64,000 bases of DNA. It comes from Bacteroidota bacterium (GTDB lineage: Bacteria; Bacteroidota; Bacteroidia; 2-12-FULL-35-15). Below the pieces are notes generated by a model that did not search any database, was not told the origin of the DNA, and saw only the letters and a program-made list of their open reading frames with translations. Location of the stretch: the NCBI GenBank assembly GCA_947479085.1, contig CANJYB010000012.1:58223-122222 (forward strand), given 5' to 3'. Made by a program: the position numbers and the translations under genes. This document shows positions 59,941 through 64,000 of the stretch, piece after piece (within the stretch, counting starts at the first letter, position 1; each line of letters opens with the position of its first letter).

Positions 59941-62832
59941 ATGAAAAAAACTACAACCTTGCAATCTCTTGTAATTGCTTCCTGTTGTTTGTTCGGAGCT
60001 TATTCCGCCAAAGCACAGTTTGCATTTACCAATTCCAATTCATTGTTGCCCATCGCTTCGCATAGCGGATGTTCGGTAACTGTGGTTGACGTAAACAATG
60101 ATGGTCTGGACGACATTTTAAAAATGGACCAGTCGCATGTTTTAATTCTTGAATTACAAAAAACGGATGGTACCTTTTCGCATACCAACCTTGGAACAGT
60201 GCCGGGTGGAACTGTTTGGGGAATGGCTGCTGCTGATGTGGACCATAACGGATGGAAAGATGTGGTAACCGGAAGCGGATATGCTGAGCTCGTAAAATTA
60301 TTTTACAGCGGAGGTGTGGTGACTGCTACCATGACACAATTGACAGGAAATTATTTTGTTCAGAACGTATTGTTCGGTGACTTTAATAATGACGGATGGG
60401 TGGACCTGGAAGTAAACGATGATAATGATTATGCAAAAATTTACCAGAACAATGCAGGTACATTAACAGCTACTCAGTCATTGATTACTACCAATATCAA
60501 TCCGGGATTGGTATACGGGAGCGACCCTTACGATTCGGGTAACTATGGTAGTGTCTGGACTGATTTTGATAATGACGGAGATTTGGATTTATACATTTGT
60601 CATTGCCGCCAAAGCACTAATAGCAATGTTGACCAACGCAGAAGAGATCGTTTGTTTGTAAACAATGGAAGCAATGTGTACACGGAAGCTGCACAGGCAC
60701 ATGGGTTTGAAGTAACCGATTTTAAACAAACCTGGACAACCAGTTTTGGTGACATGGATAATGACGGAGATATGGATGTGGTGATGACTAATCACGGGGA
60801 AGCAAGCCAGATATTGGAGAACAACGGTGCAGGTATGTTTACTGATGTTACAGCTGGTTCAGGATTTACTGTAAACTTTGATGCTATCGAATCGATGGTG
60901 GAAGATTTTGATAATGACGGATGGTTAGACATTTTGGTAACCGGTCCGAGCTGGGTAATGTATCGCAATAACCACGATGGCACTTATACACAAACTCCGG
61001 GAGTTTTTGCAGGACCTAACAACTTCCTTTCTTTTGGTGCAGGAGACCTTAACCACGATGGAAGATTAGATGTGTTTGCTTCTTATGGTAACGTATATAA
61101 TTCACCAACCGGTACAGATGATGTATTGTATTTAAACTCTGTAAACAATGGAAATCACTTTATTACTTTTGCATTAACCGGAACAGTGAGTAATCCTGAT
61201 GCCATTGGTGCTAAGGTTACTATTTATGGTCCCTGGGGAAAACAGGAACGCGAAGTACGCGCTGGCGAAAGTTATGGTAATGCTTATTCCATGCAGTTGC
61301 ATTTTGGTATAGGAAGCAACACTACTGTTGACTCTGCCCGTATCGACTGGCCTAGTCACCAGTTTACCAATCATTTTACTAACCTGGCAGCTGATCAGTT
61401 TGTAACCGTTATTGAGGGACAATGTTCCATCACTGGTAATACCATTACAGGACAAGCTGTATTATGTACCGGACAAACCACTACTTTAAATGCTGTACCG
61501 GGCTTTACTTCTTACCTTTGGTCTGATGGTTCTGTTAATCAATCGTTAACTACCGGTGCCATCGGTTCGTATAATGTAACCGTTACCAATGCTGCAGGTT
61601 GTACTGCCATTTCGCCTAACGTTAGTATTACTTTAAATCCAAATGAAACACCAGTGGTAACTTCTTCCGGTTCGGCTACTTCGTGTGCCGGTACCGTAAC
61701 TTTGTCCAGCACCCCTGCAACTTCTTATGCATGGTCAGGACCAAACGGATTTACTTCTACTTCACAAAGTATTACACCTCCTGAGTCGGGAAGTTATTCT
61801 GTAAGCATAGTTGGGGTTTGCGGAAGCTTCAGTTCTACTCCTTCTTTAGTAAATGTATTAACTGCTCCGGTACCAACCGGTACAGGTGCAAGTTCATCCG
61901 TTCCTGCTGCATTAACGCTTAATGCTACCGGTAATGGTGGTTCGCTTTCATGGTACGACCTGGCAACAGGGGGAACGATGTTAGGAACTGGTACTTCGTA
62001 CACTACTCCTGTAATTGGCACTACTACTACTTATTATGTGCAGGAAGCTACCTCTCATGCAGGTGTTCAGGGGCATACCGGACAAATTTACCATACCGGT
62101 GCATCTAACTACAGCGGAACCACCTTTAACAGTGCGGACATTTTTGATGTGATTACTCCTTGTACTTTACAATCTGTAAAAATTATTACCGATTCGGCAG
62201 GAACACGCGAAATAGATTTATTGAATAACCTTGGTGTAGTAATCGATTCTATGGTGGTGAACCTGCCTGCCGATACTACCATTGTTCCATTAAATTTTGT
62301 GATACCTGCTGGTAGCGGTTATCAGCTTACTACTAAAGCTTCGTATAACATGACCCGTTTTGGTGTGGTAACTCCTTGGTTGCGCAGAAGCAATAGCGGT
62401 GTGAGCTATCCTTATACTATTAATAATGTAATCAATATTACCGGTTCTACACAGGGTGCTACGTTCTTCTATTATTTTTACGACTGGGTGGTAATGCCTT
62501 CTCCAACTGTTTGTACCAGCTCCAGAGTTCCGGTGGTGGCTACTATTGGTAGTGTAGGTATCAATTCAGTAGCTAATGATAATGGTATACAGGTTTATCC
62601 TAACCCGGCTTCCGGGCAGGTGTCTGTTACTTTCAATAACAATGTAACTACTGCTGCATTGATTCAACTGACAGACGTTACAGGCCGTGTGGTTGGTAAC
62701 TGGTCGTTCGAAAAACCAACACAGGGACAAAAACAGGAATTAAACATCAGCAGTATTTCTGCAGGTACTTATTTATTAAGCATTACTGCTGACGGAAATA
62801 AAACCGTTCAGAAACTGGTAATAAATAAATAA
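59941..62832 (+). CDS. VCBS/FG-GAP + ASPIC-UnbV + Ig-like surface protein with T9SS tail
   Basis: 963 aa: signal peptide (CLFGAYSAKAQ); residues ~35-390 hold at least six calcium-binding FG-GAP/VCBS units (DVNNDGLDD, DFNNDGWVD, DFDNDGDLD, DMDNDGDMD, DFDNDGWLD, DLNHDGRLD). An ASPIC/UnbV domain (~410-500) follows with DAIGAKVTIYGPWGKQEREVRAGESYG. Then Ig-like/PKD-type repeats (~505-710), a beta-sandwich region (~715-870) and a T9SS type A sorting domain (IQVYPNPASGQVSVTF to AGTYLLSITADGNKTVQKLVINK). It should be secreted and bound at the surface, perhaps in adhesion. It lies 81 bp after the multihaem gene. Confidence 0.93.
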   Translation: MKKTTTLQSLVIASCCLFGAYSAKAQFAFTNSNSLLPIASHSGCSVTVVDVNNDGLDDILKMDQSHVLILELQKTDGTFSHTNLGTVPGGTVWGMAAADVDHNGWKDVVTGSGYAELVKLFYSGGVVTATMTQLTGNYFVQNVLFGDFNNDGWVDLEVNDDNDYAKIYQNNAGTLTATQSLITTNINPGLVYGSDPYDSGNYGSVWTDFDNDGDLDLYICHCRQSTNSNVDQRRRDRLFVNNGSNVYTEAAQAHGFEVTDFKQTWTTSFGDMDNDGDMDVVMTNHGEASQILENNGAGMFTDVTAGSGFTVNFDAIESMVEDFDNDGWLDILVTGPSWVMYRNNHDGTYTQTPGVFAGPNNFLSFGAGDLNHDGRLDVFASYGNVYNSPTGTDDVLYLNSVNNGNHFITFALTGTVSNPDAIGAKVTIYGPWGKQEREVRAGESYGNAYSMQLHFGIGSNTTVDSARIDWPSHQFTNHFTNLAADQFVTVIEGQCSITGNTITGQAVLCTGQTTTLNAVPGFTSYLWSDGSVNQSLTTGAIGSYNVTVTNAAGCTAISPNVSITLNPNETPVVTSSGSATSCAGTVTLSSTPATSYAWSGPNGFTSTSQSITPPESGSYSVSIVGVCGSFSSTPSLVNVLTAPVPTGTGASSSVPAALTLNATGNGGSLSWYDLATGGTMLGTGTSYTTPVIGTTTTYYVQEATSHAGVQGHTGQIYHTGASNYSGTTFNSADIFDVITPCTLQSVKIITDSAGTREIDLLNNLGVVIDSMVVNLPADTTIVPLNFVIPAGSGYQLTTKASYNMTRFGVVTPWLRRSNSGVSYPYTINNVINITGSTQGATFFYYFYDWVVMPSPTVCTSSRVPVVATIGSVGINSVANDNGIQVYPNPASGQVSVTFNNNVTTAALIQLTDVTGRVVGNWSFEKPTQGQKQELNISSISAGTYLLSITADGNKTVQKLVINK

Positions 62833-62888
62833 CACATTCCCTGCGAAGGGGCTCTAAGGCCCCTTTGGAGGTTTACATTTCTCATCAG

Positions 62889-62926
62889 AAAAACGACCTT
62901 TCATTAAGTTGAAGGGTCGTTTTTTT
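62889..62926. terminator. Terminator after the VCBS protein
   Basis: ACGACCTTTCA pairs with TGAAGGGTCGT (one wobble) and is followed by TTTTTTT; A-rich on the left. Confidence 0.85.
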
Positions 62927-62972
62927 ATGCTTTGTTGTTGATGGGAAATAACCCGTATCTTTATAAACCAGA

Positions 62973-63680
62973 ATGGATAAAAGATTATTACTATACCTTA
63001 TTCCCTGTTTTATTGTTTTTACAATAATAGGAACGCTGAGCCATGAAGGCGGGCATTATTTTGCTGCAAAGTATTTTGGATACAATGCTCACATCCGATA
63101 TGCTTTTACTCATTGGGAAGATAAGGACACTAGTAAGAATTCATTTATGACTTCTACCTATTTGAATTATGAAACGGAAATAAATGCAAAAAAAGACTTC
63201 CCGGGAAAAGAAAGATTTTTAAAAATAAGCAAAGAAAGATACAAAGCGGGTTTTTGGATGATAGTTTGGGGCCCATTGCAAACCATGCTGACAGGTACAT
63301 TGGGTTTTATTTTAATTCTTTTTTTTGGTAAATCCTTTCGTTCTGCCAATCGTCTCAGGTTTTGGCAATGGCTCCTGGTTTTCTCTTCCTTGTTTTGGCT
63401 TCGCCAGATTTTTAACATGGTGACGTGGATCGGAAATTATTTAATAAAAGGAGAATTCAGGGAATCGATGGATGAAATACATATTGCCAATCATTTCCAC
63501 CTACCCATTGGTACCATCATAGGCGCAACTGCCATTGTAAGTATAATCATTGCAAGTATTGTTATTTTTAAATTTATTCCGAAGGTTCAACGAAAAACCT
63601 TTATTGTTGCAGGTTTAGTGGGAGGTGTGGCAGGGTATGTTATTTGGTTGGTGTTGTTAGGGCCGGTGGTGATGCCGTGA
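62973..63680 (+). CDS. M50-like membrane zinc metallopeptidase family protein
   Basis: 235 aa with about six TM segments. In TM1, IGTLSHEGGHYFAAKYFGY carries the HExxH zinc motif of site-2-protease-type (M50) enzymes; the usual downstream N/DxxPxxxLDG third-ligand motif is not obvious, though a TMLTGTLGF block lies in a membrane segment. It may be a relative such as the M50B-like families and not a true S2P. A TATCTTTA box at 62956 may be its promoter. Stands alone between terminators. Confidence 0.7.
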   Translation: MDKRLLLYLIPCFIVFTIIGTLSHEGGHYFAAKYFGYNAHIRYAFTHWEDKDTSKNSFMTSTYLNYETEINAKKDFPGKERFLKISKERYKAGFWMIVWGPLQTMLTGTLGFILILFFGKSFRSANRLRFWQWLLVFSSLFWLRQIFNMVTWIGNYLIKGEFRESMDEIHIANHFHLPIGTIIGATAIVSIIIASIVIFKFIPKVQRKTFIVAGLVGGVAGYVIWLVLLGPVVMP

Positions 63681-63695
63681 AAATAAAACAATAAA

Positions 63696-63728
63696 AAAAG
63701 CCCCGTCCTTCCACAAACGGGGCCTTTT
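63696..63728. terminator. Terminator after the M50-like gene
   Basis: GCCCCGT (63700-63706) pairs with ACGGGGC (63717-63723), with an A-run before and CTTTT after. Confidence 0.8.
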
Positions 63729-63811
63729 CATTACACCCTTCTCTCTTCTTACAAAGAATAATTATTAAGTGATTAACATAGGCTATTTAAACTCGCACTA
63801 CCATACACATA

Positions 63812-63855
63812 AAAAAAACAACCCCGAAGCACCCAACTGCTTCGGGGTTGTTTTT
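63812..63855. terminator. Strong bidirectional terminator
   Basis: AAACAACCCCGAAGCA (63816-63831) pairs over 16 bp with TGCTTCGGGGTTGTTT (63838-63853), flanked by A- and T-runs. It ends the minus-strand gene to the right. Confidence 0.92.
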
Positions 63856-63873
63856 ATTCAACACTCACTCGGT

Positions 63874-64000
63874 TTACTGAACCACAATGGAGAACACAAC
63901 ACTGAAAACTTCCGTTTCCACATCTCCTCCATTACCAACCCGGAAATAATACTTCTTTACACTGGTTAGTCCACCTTTCATTACATCCGCTTTGCGGGTA
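63874..64000 (-). CDS. C-terminal end of an unknown protein, cut by window edge
   Basis: On the minus strand the frame from the right edge reads TRKADVMKGGLTSVKKYYFR, then VGNGGDVETEVFSVVFSIVVQ, and a TAA at 63876-63874, 18 bp before a strong terminator. The 41 residues cannot be assigned to a family. The convergent short frame on the plus strand (63769-63969) runs through the terminator and is rejected. Confidence 0.6.
   Translation of the reverse strand, partial: TRKADVMKGGLTSVKKYYFRVGNGGDVETEVFSVVFSIVVQ

Noticed and set aside
63769..63969. 66-residue plus-strand frame
   Set aside because: It crosses a strong 16-bp terminator and overlaps the end of a minus-strand gene; composition is histidine/asparagine-rich and not protein-like.

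Overview
The window reads as a piece of chromosome from a Bacteroidota bacterium, probably a free-living, gliding-type lineage with a type IX secretion system (T9SS). The evidence is AT-rich DNA, Bacteroidota-style promoters (-7 motif TAnnTTTG upstream of several genes), T9SS C-terminal sorting domains on two large secreted proteins, GldM/GldL-like envelope proteins, DUF1573 proteins, a Bacteroidota-type FtsE and many short dispersed palindromes in the gaps. I cannot name the genus.

Layout. 1-12.8 kb is mostly housekeeping: a truncated S9/DPP IV peptidase, metG, an LD-carboxypeptidase, secreted and membrane proteins, an M23/LysM peptidase, a PLP aminotransferase, two DUF1573 paralogues, valS and a DUF1761 membrane protein. 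12.9-15.5 kb holds small secreted and unknown genes and an ECF-type sigma factor. 15.8-20.8 kb is an accessory stretch: a PHP-SMC/AAA ATPase with altered metal-ligand positions, a convergent protein with a HEPN-type Rx4H motif, a tRNA-like sequence whose acceptor stem does not pair, and a 21-bp tandem repeat array. 20.8-27.3 kb carries ftsE, a large TPR protein and an outer-membrane beta-barrel protein.

27.7-45.7 kb is the most unusual part. Twelve genes lie on the minus strand with almost no gaps: a SiaC-like (DUF1987) phosphoprotein and a lipoprotein, then, after an intrinsic-terminator-like hairpin, a TerB-ABCG transporter fusion, a tandem TIR-like protein, an nSTAND1-type STAND NTPase with a transmembrane segment, a membrane protein with the GldL-type MHWPGG motif, two lipoproteins resembling the C-terminal half of GldM, three SpoIIE/PP2C phosphatases with different sensor ends, and another GldM-like lipoprotein. 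I read this as one membrane-spanning signalling or conflict system that combines a SiaA/SiaC-type phospho-switch, gliding/T9SS motor-derived parts and a STAND/TIR module. This is inference from gene content and order.

45.9-52.8 kb is a TetR-regulated RND efflux operon (TetR, TolC-like, MFP, RND pump) with two identical-geometry operators, GGAAAC-N16-GTTTCC. 52.8-64 kb holds small membrane proteins, a haem-binding protein, an Mrp/NifU pair for Fe-S assembly, an SGNH-like lipoprotein, a five-CxxCH multihaem protein and a VCBS/ASPIC-UnbV protein (both with T9SS tails), an M50-like membrane protein and the end of one more gene.

A second theme is short dispersed repeats that lie inside genes. The same 29-bp palindromic repeat occurs twice in frame inside valS (adding HTPNPSQEG each time) and once between genes; a different repeat lies in frame inside metG; and a 7-bp repeat encodes the core of a lipoprotein signal peptide.
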